6,677 bases of DNA from Phenylobacterium sp. (GTDB taxonomy: Bacteria > Pseudomonadota > Alphaproteobacteria > Caulobacterales > Caulobacteraceae). The stretch lies in the NCBI GenBank assembly GCA_028698405.1, contig JAQVDF010000118.1:1-6677 (forward strand), given 5' to 3'. The position numbers and the translations under genes are program-made. The notes below the pieces were generated by a model. That model was not told the DNA's origin, ran no database searches, and saw only the letters and a list, made by a program, of their open reading frames with translations. Shown in pieces: positions 1 through 3,925 of the stretch (position 1 is its first letter; the number at the start of each line of letters is the position of its first letter).

Positions 1-5
1 CGGGC

Positions 6-443
6 TCAGGCGGCTCGCTTCATGCGCGGATCGCGCAGGTCCAGCGGCGGGGTCACGTCGTCGACCCGCACGATGCGCAATTCGCCGTCCGGCGCGTACC
101 AGCGGAACGAATTGCCAGGGCGAAGGCCGAGCAGGGCGGCGCCGACGCTGCTGGTCGCCGAGATTCGCTGGCTGGAAATCGCCTCCTTCGGGGTCACCAG
201 CCGCACCACGCGCGACTCGCGGCTGGTCACGTCTGTGTACTCGACGCAGGAGCCGAGCCGCGCGAGATCCGGAGGCACGGTGGCGGACGGGACCACCTTG
301 GCCCGCTGCAGTTCGCTCCAAAGCAGGCTGAGGCCCGGCGTCGGCCGCACGCTGGCGCAGACGATGTCGGAGAGCAGCACGTGCTCCTCCTCGGGTACGA
401 GGATCTCGGGGTTGGCGAGGGGCAGGTTGTCCAAGAGGTGCAT
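6..443 (-). CDS. Rnk-family GreA/GreB C-terminal domain protein (paralogue 1)
   Basis: This 145-aa protein is a Rnk-type regulator ('nucleoside diphosphate kinase regulator'), a family that binds RNA polymerase near the secondary channel through a GreA/GreB-like C-terminal domain. The FKBP-like C-terminal fold is visible from about residue 55. The core runs from 'VEYTDV' (67-72) through 'TPKEAISSQRIS' (84-95) to the hallmark 'SSVGAALLGLRPGNSFRW' (98-115). The usual Asp of 'PGD' is Asn111 here. The first 50 residues form a short helical segment like that of Rnk rather than the long acidic-tipped coiled coil of GreA/GreB, so transcript-cleavage activity is not expected. The ATG at 443 is preceded by GGGAG at good spacing. 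Upstream lie a GC-rich hairpin and a tiny ORF that resemble those in front of the other Rnk operon, suggesting leader-based control. This is the most diverged of the three paralogues in the window. The family call is firm; the exact role is inferred. Confidence 0.88.
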   Translation of the reverse strand: MHLLDNLPLANPEILVPEEEHVLLSDIVCASVRPTPGLSLLWSELQRAKVVPSATVPPDLARLGSCVEYTDVTSRESRVVRLVTPKEAISSQRISATSSVGAALLGLRPGNSFRWYAPDGELRIVRVDDVTPPLDLRDPRMKRAA

Positions 444-475
444 GACGGCTCCCGTGCGAAGACGCGAACATTCGA

Positions 476-489
476 GCGGGCGAGCCCGC
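476..489 (-). promoter_or_regulatory. Small second leader hairpin before Rnk paralogue 1
   Basis: A 5-bp stem GCGGG/CCCGC closes a four-base loop between the large palindrome and the Shine-Dalgarno of the downstream Rnk gene. The leader of the other Rnk operon has a comparable GCGGG/CCCGC stem at 3042-3054. Such short stems are common in DNA this rich in G+C, so its significance rests only on its matching position in the two leaders. Confidence 0.3.
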
Positions 490-506
490 GAAGGGAATGA
501 GGGGCG

Positions 507-530
507 CCCGGACCGGCGCGCCGGTCCGGG
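507..530 (-). promoter_or_regulatory. GC-rich leader hairpin A (24-nt perfect palindrome)
   Basis: Positions 507-530 are a perfect inverted repeat whose half-site is CCCGGACCGGCG, able to form a very stable RNA hairpin. On the minus-strand transcript it starts at the base immediately after the TAG of tiny ORF A and lies 63 nt before the Rnk start. No T-tract follows, so it is not a standard intrinsic terminator. A ribosome stopped at the TAG would cover the first arm, so folding could report on translation of the tiny ORF. An alternative is a binding site for a dimeric protein on DNA. Confidence 0.55.
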
Positions 531-546
531 CTAGCAGCCTTCGACG
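528..546 (-). repeat. 19-nt repeat, copy A (end of leader ORF)
   Basis: On the minus strand this reads CGTCGAAGGCTGCTAGCCC, identical to 3153-3135. It encodes the last codons and stop (VEGC-TAG) of the tiny ORF and the first bases of the hairpin. It contains a small palindromic core, GGCT-GCT-AGCC, so the conservation could act at the RNA or DNA level as well as in the peptide. Confidence 0.8.
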
Positions 547-644
547 AGCCGGCCCGCGTGCAGGAGAGGTCGAAGCGATATCAGCCCGAGCATCATGTCG
601 CCCAAGATATGGCTCCCAGCGTCGCGGCTTTCAATCGTCTTCAC
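531..644 (-). CDS. Tiny leader ORF A, 37 aa, ending VEGC
   Basis: I do not recognise this peptide. The reading frame opens with GTG at 644 behind an excellent Shine-Dalgarno (GGAG, six bases, GTG) and runs 37 codons to TAG. A shorter start at tandem ATGs (596 or 593) would give 21 or 20 residues but has no clear ribosome site. The last 20 residues match leader ORF B without gaps at nine positions: the Met, two Leu, an Ala, an Arg and the terminal VEGC. His and Tyr align at position 12. Codons differ at the shared Leu and Arg positions but are identical over VEGC-TAG. The stop abuts a 24-nt palindrome, and the next gene is a Rnk paralogue 87 nt downstream. hemD ends 89 nt upstream, so the ORF could be read through or have its own promoter. 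The layout fits a cis-acting leader peptide, but an unrelated small protein is possible. Confidence 0.55.
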   Translation of the reverse strand: MKTIESRDAGSHILGDMMLGLISLRPLLHAGRLVEGC

Positions 645-733
645 AAGGTTCTCCGAGCAGCGGGCTTGTGATCACCGGCTCGTGATGACTTGACGCGAAG
701 ATCGGCGACACCTGAGTCGCAGGTAGGCTTGTT

Positions 734-1534
734 TCAAAGTCTGACGATTCGTTTTCGACGACCGGAGACTCTCCGCCCGGAATGGGAAGGCGATCCTGTA
801 AATGCTGTGCGCCAGTCGGCGCGCTCGCCCAGCGCCTCCAGCAGCCGGCGCAACATCTGCGCCTCGTTCGGCCGATCTGCCGTTCGGGCCGACAGGCCCT
901 TCGCCGCCAGCGGCCCGGCGGCGGCCGACGAAATGCAGACGAACTCGAGGCCTTGCCGGGGCCCGACCAGCGCTTCGGCCAGTCGCCGGCCGGCCCTGGG
1001 CGAATGGACCAGCACCGCGGCGAAGGGATCGGCCGCATCGTCCAGCACCGCGGCGATCTCGGCATCGTCCATGACCGATGCGGTCTCGTAGACGACGCAG
1101 GTCCGCGTTTCGACGCCGCCAGGGGCGAGGGCGCCTGCGAGGTCGCCGGCCGGTTCCCGCGCGCCGGCCCACAGCAGGTGGCCACGGATCCTCGCGCGGT
1201 GATCCAGGATCAGCCGGGCCAGGTCGCCGACGTCGCCGCTGGCCGAGCGCACCTGCGGGAAGCCGGCGACCAGCGCCGCCTGGGCGGTGGCGTCGCCGAC
1301 CGCGAACACCGGCAGGTCCCGCCGCCGTTCCCGGCGGGCGAACTCCCGCACGCCGTTGACGCTGGAGAAGGCCAGCGCCCCGACCCCGGAAAGGTCGCGT
1401 TGGCCGTCGACCGGCCGGACCTCCAGCAGCGGACGCAATTCGGGGCGCAGGCCGAAGGCCCGCAGCCGGTCGGCCGTCCGCAGGGCGGCGGGCATGGTGC
1501 GGGTCACCCAGACACGTGGGGCGGGGCGGTTCAT
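734..1534 (-). CDS. hemD: Uroporphyrinogen-III synthase (HemD)
   Basis: HemD cyclises hydroxymethylbilane to uroporphyrinogen III, with inversion of ring D, in cytoplasmic tetrapyrrole (haem, cobalamin) synthesis. The 266-aa product begins with the family pattern 'RVWVTRTMPAALRTADRL' (7-24). It continues with 'PLLEVRP' (35-41), 'FSSVNGVREF' (56-65), 'VFAVGDATAQAA' (76-87), 'VVYET' (147-151), 'VLVHSPRAGRRLAE' (174-187) and 'VCISSAAAG' (199-207), covering both lobes of the two-domain fold. The family is low in sequence conservation, but this order of motifs is characteristic. The usual protein is about 240 aa; the extra residues are a basic tail after 'LLEALGERADW'. The ATG at 1534 has only a weak ribosome site but lies 27 nt after the stop of a Rnk gene, so co-transcription is likely. 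Finding hemD here, with no hemC beside it in the window, is unusual. Confidence 0.88.
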   Translation of the reverse strand: MNRPAPRVWVTRTMPAALRTADRLRAFGLRPELRPLLEVRPVDGQRDLSGVGALAFSSVNGVREFARRERRRDLPVFAVGDATAQAALVAGFPQVRSASGDVGDLARLILDHRARIRGHLLWAGAREPAGDLAGALAPGGVETRTCVVYETASVMDDAEIAAVLDDAADPFAAVLVHSPRAGRRLAEALVGPRQGLEFVCISSAAAGPLAAKGLSARTADRPNEAQMLRRLLEALGERADWRTAFTGSPSHSGRRVSGRRKRIVRL

Positions 1535-1561
1535 CCGGAGCGCTTTCGCCGCAGCCCTTCG

Positions 1562-1963
1562 TCAGGCGTCCTGCACCGCCAGCACCTTCAGCGTGCGCGT
1601 GCGTCCGCCCGCGTCCTTCCACTCGAAGGTGTCGCCGGGCCGCAGCCCGATCAGCGCCGCGCCGACCGGCGTCAGCACCGAGATGCGGTTGTCGTCGATG
1701 CTGGCGTCCTTGGGCAGGCTGATCTGCAGGTCGCGCACCTGGCCGGTGGCCACGTCCTCGTAGGTGACGCGCGAGTTGAGCCGCACGTAGTTGCGCGCGG
1801 CCGCGCCGTTGCGCACCACGACGGCGCGTTCCAGCTCGTCGGCCAGCAGGGCCACGCCGGGCGCCTCGTGCGAGGCGGCGTCGACGAGGTTGTAGAGGGT
1901 TTCGTAGTCGGCCTCCGTCAGGTGGACGGCTGGACGCCTGCGCGCCTTGGTCTTGGCAAGCAT
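1562..1963 (-). CDS. rnk: Rnk-family nucleoside diphosphate kinase regulator (paralogue 2)
   Basis: This is the most typical Rnk of the three, at 133 aa (E. coli Rnk is about 136). Residues 14-50 form the short N-terminal helical region ('LTEADYETLYNLVD'). Residues 60-130 form the GreA/GreB C-terminal domain with 'SRVTYEDVATGQVRDLQISL' (64-83), 'LPKDASIDDNRISVLTPVG' (83-101) and 'AALIGLRPGDTFEW' (102-115). Known family members bind RNA polymerase and compete with Gre factors and DksA; in E. coli Rnk is linked to nucleoside diphosphate kinase levels. The basic N-terminus (MLAKTKARRR) may aid nucleic-acid contact, which is inference. The gene follows a 53-aa proline-rich ORF after 33 nt and precedes hemD by 27 nt, suggesting one transcript. 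Confidence 0.92.
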   Translation of the reverse strand: MLAKTKARRRPAVHLTEADYETLYNLVDAASHEAPGVALLADELERAVVVRNGAAARNYVRLNSRVTYEDVATGQVRDLQISLPKDASIDDNRISVLTPVGAALIGLRPGDTFEWKDAGGRTRTLKVLAVQDA

Positions 1964-1996
1964 GGGATTAGCCTTTCAATCGGCCGCCGGGGCGGC

Positions 1997-2158
1997 TCAG
2001 GCCGCGCTCGGAGGCGTGGGGGTCGGATCGTGCGGCGCGGGCGCGGCGGGGCGCGGCCGCAGGGGCACGACATTGGAGGGGGCGTCCGTCGGCCGCGGGC
2101 GCTCGGCCCCGCCGCCGGATCGGTCTTGTTTCTGTAGATCCTTCGAAGCGTCGTTCAT
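1997..2158 (-). CDS. Small proline-rich hypothetical protein (53 aa)
   Basis: I do not recognise a defined family. The preferred start is the ATG at 2158, preceded by GGAAGGTGAG at proper distance. An in-frame ATG at 2182 would add eight residues but would place this good ribosome site inside the gene. The peptide is hydrophilic and probably disordered: a charged start (MNDASKDLQKQDR), a 'NVVPLRPR' segment around residues 29-36, then a Pro/Ala-rich tail. 'VVPLRPR'-like segments occur in many small or linker regions of alphaproteobacterial proteins (from memory). It lies 33 nt before a Rnk gene in the same direction and about 50 nt downstream of a plausible -10 box, so it appears to be the first gene of a rnk-hemD transcript. 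Confidence 0.6.
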   Translation of the reverse strand: MNDASKDLQKQDRSGGGAERPRPTDAPSNVVPLRPRPAAPAPHDPTPTPPSAA

Positions 2159-2208
2159 GTGCTCACCTTCCCCCCGGGGCAATTTCGCGCCGGCGCTCGC
2201 TCAGCCAA

Positions 2209-2214
2209 ATTCTA
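2209..2214 (-). promoter_or_regulatory. Candidate -10 box (TAGAAT) for the rnk-hemD transcript
   Basis: On the minus strand TAGAAT lies in a short AT-rich patch (GTTAGAATTTGG) within otherwise GC-rich DNA, about 50 nt before the ATG at 2158. It matches the TATAAT consensus at five of six bases. No good -35 hexamer is seen 16-18 nt upstream, where an inverted repeat lies instead, so an activator may be needed or the call may be wrong. Confidence 0.35.
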
Positions 2215-2229
2215 ACAAATGGAAGGTGT

Positions 2230-2266
2230 CCCGAGCCTGGATCGTGCTTCGGATCGCAGACTCGGG
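2230..2266. promoter_or_regulatory. Interrupted inverted repeat upstream of the rnk-hemD transcript
   Basis: The arms CCCGAG-C-CTG-GATC (2230-2243) and GATC-G-CAG-A-CTCGGG (2252-2266) pair over 13 positions with one mismatch and one bulge around an 8-nt loop. The element overlaps where the -35 box of the candidate promoter should be, so it could be an operator. It could also be a hairpin at the 3' end of the upstream Rnk operon, but no T-tract follows on the minus strand. The rest of the roughly 210-nt gap between the Rnk stop (2369) and the start at 2158 shows nothing else clear. Confidence 0.35.
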
Positions 2267-2368
2267 TCAGCCGCCTGAGATGAGGCGCCCGTGGCGAAGG
2301 TTCTTGCGGCGATGGGCGGCAGAAAAACGCATGATCACCTTAAAGTATAGGTGCTGCGCCCCTCAGGG

Positions 2369-2794
2369 TCAAACCTTGGGGCGGTGAACCGCGACGACGA
2401 ACAGGCGCCGCTCGCCGCCGCGCCGGTCGAGCCACTGGATGAACTGCCCGGGCGTCAGGCCGACCAGCGCCGAGCCCAACGGGCTCAGCACCGGCAAATC
2501 GCACGGGTCCCCGGTCGCCTCGGCGGTCAGGCGCACGTTGCGATCCTCCAGGTTGGTCAGGTCGCGGAACGTGATGAGGGCGCCGAGGCCGGCCACGTCC
2601 GGCGGAACGGACCTGTCATCGCGCACCTCCGCGCGGGCCAACTCGTCCAGCAGGCCGCCCGCCCCGCGCGGATCACGCGCCATCGCCAGCACGGCGATCG
2701 CGTGCAGGCGCTCGTAATCGCTGCGGCCGATCAGGATCGGCGGCTTGGCGGCGGGGCGCACCCGCACGCCGTCGTTCTGAAGATGGCCGATCAT
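2369..2794 (-). CDS. Rnk-family GreA/GreB C-terminal domain protein (paralogue 3)
   Basis: This 141-aa member of the Rnk family is predicted to interact with RNA polymerase. 'PPILIGRSDYERLHAI' (18-33) matches the typical Rnk N-terminal motif. The C-terminal domain holds 'ALITFRDLTNLEDRNVRLT' (72-90) and the hallmark 'PVLSPLGSALVGLTPGQ' (101-117). The frame stays open upstream to 3067, but that extension is arginine-rich and overlaps the 65-aa gene, so the ATG at 2794 is chosen. That ATG shares the ATGA overlap with the TGA of the 65-aa ORF, pointing to translational coupling. The region around residues 93-100, where the other copies carry a Pro-Lys-Asp/Glu segment, is diverged (TGDPCDL). The family call is secure; the specific function is unknown. 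Confidence 0.9.
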   Translation of the reverse strand: MIGHLQNDGVRVRPAAKPPILIGRSDYERLHAIAVLAMARDPRGAGGLLDELARAEVRDDRSVPPDVAGLGALITFRDLTNLEDRNVRLTAEATGDPCDLPVLSPLGSALVGLTPGQFIQWLDRRGGERRLFVVAVHRPKV

Positions 2795-2988
2795 CGCCGG
2801 TAGACGGCCTTCAGGCGCTCGCCTTCCAGTAGTTCGGCCGCGCTCCGGGCGCCCTGGGCGCGGAGCTTGTTGGCGGTGTCGTGTAGCGCCGCACGCATGG
2901 GATCGCCCGACTTGCGTACGGCCGAGGCGAGCGCCTCCAGGGCCAGCTCCAGGTCGCGTATTCTGGCTTGATGGTCGTGCAGGTTCAT
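2791..2988 (-). CDS. Small helical hypothetical protein coupled to Rnk (65 aa)
   Basis: I do not recognise a named family. The protein is mostly charged and leucine/alanine-rich. Heptad-like segments at residues 7-25 ('QARIRDLELALEALASAVR') and 40-60 suggest two helices, possibly a helical hairpin or short coiled coil. There is no signal peptide or membrane segment. The ATG at 2988 is preceded by GGAGGAG about 8 nt upstream, a strong ribosome site. The stop overlaps the start of the Rnk gene as ATGA, so the two products are probably made in fixed ratio and may act together. Rnk proteins lack the long Gre coiled coil, so a small helical partner is an attractive but untested idea. Upstream is the leader with tiny ORF B and hairpin B. 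Confidence 0.75.
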   Translation of the reverse strand: MNLHDHQARIRDLELALEALASAVRKSGDPMRAALHDTANKLRAQGARSAAELLEGERLKAVYRR

Positions 2989-3041
2989 GGCGGTGGCTCC
3001 TCCGTCGGTCGGGGCGTCGCCTGCGGGGCGCGCGCCGGAGA

Positions 3042-3054
3042 CCCGCCGTGCGGG
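3042..3054 (-). promoter_or_regulatory. Small second leader hairpin before the 65-aa gene
   Basis: A CCCGC/GCGGG stem with a three-base loop lies between hairpin B and the ribosome site of the 65-aa gene. An alternative overlapping pairing, GCCGT/ACGGC (3045-3049 with 3055-3059), is equally possible. The matching position to the stem at 476-489 in leader A is the main reason to list it. Confidence 0.3.
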
Positions 3055-3099
3055 ACGGCGGTCGCATGGGCTCTGAGTGGGAAGAAGGGTGACGTCCGT

Positions 3100-3137
3100 C
3101 CCCGGGGCCGGCGCGCAGTCGCGCGTGGGCCCCGGGG
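3100..3137 (-). promoter_or_regulatory. GC-rich nested leader hairpin B
   Basis: CCCCGGGGCC (3100-3109) pairs perfectly with GGCCCCGGGG (3128-3137). Inside the loop a second stem, GCGCG/CGCGC (3111-3115 with 3120-3124), closes a CAGT tetraloop. On the minus transcript the hairpin starts at the base directly after the TAG of tiny ORF B. No T-tract follows. Its position next to the stop parallels hairpin A although the stem sequences differ, which suggests that structure rather than sequence is kept. Confidence 0.55.
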
Positions 3138-3153
3138 CTAGCAGCCTTCGACG
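3135..3153 (-). repeat. 19-nt repeat, copy B (end of leader ORF)
   Basis: Minus-strand CGTCGAAGGCTGCTAGCCC, identical to copy A at 546-528, 2.6 kb away. It spans the VEGC-TAG end of tiny ORF B and the first bases of hairpin B. The flanks on both sides differ between the copies. Confidence 0.8.
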
Positions 3154-3200
3154 CGACGGTTCGCGTACGCCAGGCGGGTCAGGATCGGATCGAGCGTCAT
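3138..3200 (-). CDS. Tiny leader ORF B, 20 aa, ending VEGC
   Basis: I do not recognise this peptide. From ATG at 3200 it has 20 codons, the same length as the ATG-started form of leader A, and agrees with it at nine of 20 positions including terminal VEGC. No convincing Shine-Dalgarno precedes this ATG; a TTG at 3236 behind AGCAGG is an alternative start in the same frame. The open frame continues to an ATG at 3404, but that part is basic, lacks a ribosome site and crosses another hairpin, so the long form is not supported. The TAG abuts nested hairpin B, and the first downstream gene, 149 nt on, is the 65-aa partner of a Rnk paralogue. The pattern suggests a leader peptide controlling that operon. 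Confidence 0.45.
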   Translation of the reverse strand: MTLDPILTRLAYANRRVEGC

Positions 3201-3283
3201 CGAGGTTGAAGATGGTCTCGCCCGGGCCGAAGTCAACAGCCTGCTAGAGACTCCGCGGCGGTGCAGCCTGGTATGGCCAAGAA

Positions 3284-3312
3284 TTGACAACCAGGCGCCC
3301 CGACACCATTCT
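3284..3312 (+). promoter_or_regulatory. Candidate plus-strand promoter (TTGACA, 17 nt, CATTCT)
   Basis: A perfect TTGACA hexamer (3284-3289) is followed 17 nt later by CATTCT (3307-3312), a weak -10. It sits in the least GC-rich stretch of the window. Initiation would fall near 3319, just before the ATG of the 21-codon ORF at 3322, making that ORF nearly leaderless. It points toward the small-ORF cassette and its terminator at 3893-3919. Confidence 0.45.
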
Positions 3313-3321
3313 TTTCGTGAC

Positions 3322-3387
3322 ATGATTTTTCGAACGATATCGATCGCCTTTCGGCGCGAAACTAGAGGTCTCGTCAAACCGGTCTGA
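3322..3387 (+). CDS. Tiny ORF C, 21 aa, stop abutting a hairpin
   Basis: This is a 21-codon frame from ATG to TGA; the peptide starts MIFRTISIAF and ends LVKPV. There is no Shine-Dalgarno, but the predicted transcription start is only a few bases upstream, so leaderless translation is conceivable. The TGA ends at 3387 and a 10-bp nested hairpin begins at 3388, the same zero-gap arrangement as leaders A and B. Its ending loosely resembles theirs (RGLVKPV against GRLVEGC), but this may be chance. The ORF is too short for codon statistics and its coding status is uncertain. Confidence 0.25.
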   Translation: MIFRTISIAFRRETRGLVKPV

Positions 3388-3424
3388 CCCCGAACTCTTG
3401 GCACTCGCCACGATGAGTTCGGGG
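3388..3424 (+). promoter_or_regulatory. Nested hairpin C (leader hairpin or REP-like element)
   Basis: CCCCGAACTC (3388-3397) pairs perfectly with GAGTTCGGGG (3415-3424). An inner stem TGGC/GCCA (3399-3402 with 3407-3410) closes an ACTC tetraloop. Overall size (37 nt) and nested form resemble hairpin B. It is followed by GGCGTTCTTGTCGTTC, only loosely T-rich, so termination would be weak. The outer sequence with its flank GGTCTGACCCCGAACTC also resembles REP-type palindromes mobilised by RAYT transposases in many genomes. A chromosomal repeat element is therefore a real alternative. Confidence 0.5.
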
Positions 3425-3491
3425 GCGTTCTTGTCGTTCGCTACCTAATTCTTTCCCCTTGTAGACGCTCGCAGGACGAGCGCACGGAGTC

Positions 3492-3584
3492 ATGCCCAGA
3501 CCATCGACACGCCCGCGGTCCACGGGCGAGGGCGCGATGCGCCCATGGACGACCGCCGTTCCGACACCGGGAGCCGGATCATGA
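3492..3584 (+). CDS. Possible 30-aa upstream ORF
   Basis: This frame of 30 codons from ATG at 3492 is preceded by GGAG only two bases away. Its TGA overlaps the ATG of the 49-aa membrane ORF as ATGA. The product is Pro/Arg/Thr-rich (begins MPRPSTRPR) with no recognisable feature. The overlap hints at coupled translation, but the composition is what random GC-rich sequence yields, so the call is weak. Confidence 0.2.
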   Translation: MPRPSTRPRSTGEGAMRPWTTAVPTPGAGS

Positions 3585-3730
3585 TCGCGGCTGCAGCGAT
3601 CCTTTCGACCGCGGCCGCGCTCGGCGCGGTCCGCTTCGTCCTGTTCCTGCGCGCGACCCGCGCAGGGGCCTTCGACGACCCCGTCGGCTCCACCCTGGCG
3701 ACCTGGCTGTCACGCGGCCGGCGATGCTGA
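3581..3730 (+). CDS. Small single-pass membrane protein (49 aa)
   Basis: I do not recognise this protein. An N-terminal hydrophobic helix (about residues 2-22, 'IAAAAILSTAAALGAVRFVLF') is followed by a basic stretch and a short soluble tail ending RGRRC. The ATG at 3581 is chosen because GGGAG lies seven bases upstream. An in-frame ATG at 3545 would add twelve charged residues but has a poor ribosome site. The 3' end overlaps the next small ORF by seven bases (ATGCTGA), suggesting coupled translation. The opposite strand is also open here (3490-3861), but that frame has the look of a shadow. Downstream, a strong plus-strand terminator supports transcription in this direction. Confidence 0.5.
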   Translation: MIAAAAILSTAAALGAVRFVLFLRATRAGAFDDPVGSTLATWLSRGRRC

Positions 3731-3858
3731 TCCACACCTATCGCCCGCATGAGGCCCCAGAACCCGAGATGCCGCTTCACGACGCCTCTGACACCGCCGA
3801 CAGGATGCCCGCCATGCGCAAGTGGCAGCAGTGCCTGCAGACCGGGCGCTACTGGTGA
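3724..3858 (+). CDS. Small soluble hypothetical protein (44 aa)
   Basis: No family is recognised. The product begins MLIHTYRPHEAPEPE and ends RKWQQCLQTGRYW. It is acidic and histidine/proline-rich in the first half and basic/aromatic at the C-terminus, unlike the arginine/alanine-rich noise usual for shadow frames in this DNA. There is no separate Shine-Dalgarno, but the ATG lies inside the last codons of the 49-aa ORF, as in translationally coupled pairs. The stop is 34 nt before a near-ideal intrinsic terminator, so it looks like the last gene of a short plus-strand transcript. It is probably cytoplasmic; no signal or membrane segment is seen. Confidence 0.5.
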   Translation: MLIHTYRPHEAPEPEMPLHDASDTADRMPAMRKWQQCLQTGRYW

Positions 3859-3892
3859 CAACGGGGTTTCGAGCGCGGATCAAGGCCCGGTC

Positions 3893-3919
3893 GCCGCCTT
3901 CGGGCGGCTCTTTCCTTTT
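3893..3919 (+). terminator. Intrinsic terminator of the small-ORF cassette
   Basis: GCCGCC-TTCG-GGCGGC (3893-3908) forms a 6-bp all-GC stem with the very stable TTCG tetraloop, followed by TCTTTCCTTTT. The T-rich tail is on the plus strand only; the minus strand has no T-run after the hairpin. It therefore ends the plus transcript of the small ORFs, just before the convergent SDR gene's stop at 3926. Confidence 0.85.
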
Positions 3920-3925
3920 GCGGCC

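Noticed and set aside
782..2137. Long plus-strand open frame (451 codons) opposite hemD and rnk
   Set aside because: It is antisense to two genes with clear family motifs, has a biased Arg/Gly/Gln composition and no recognisable domain, and is a typical shadow in high-GC DNA.
2336..2353. CACCT/AGGTG hairpin after Rnk paralogue 3, considered as a terminator
   Set aside because: The stem is only five base pairs with an AT loop, and the T-run on the minus strand is some 8 nt away; too weak to call.
2369..3067. 232-aa form of Rnk paralogue 3
   Set aside because: The first 91 residues are an arginine-rich shadow of the 65-aa gene; ATG 2794 with the ATGA overlap fits family length.
3138..3404. 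88-aa version of leader ORF B starting at 3404
   Set aside because: The added part is basic and low in information, lacks a Shine-Dalgarno, and overlaps hairpin C and the opposite promoter. Only the last 20 codons resemble leader A.
3490..3861. 123-aa minus-strand frame opposite the small-ORF cassette
   Set aside because: There is no ribosome site or domain, and the terminator at 3893-3919 functions on the other strand, favouring plus-strand transcription.
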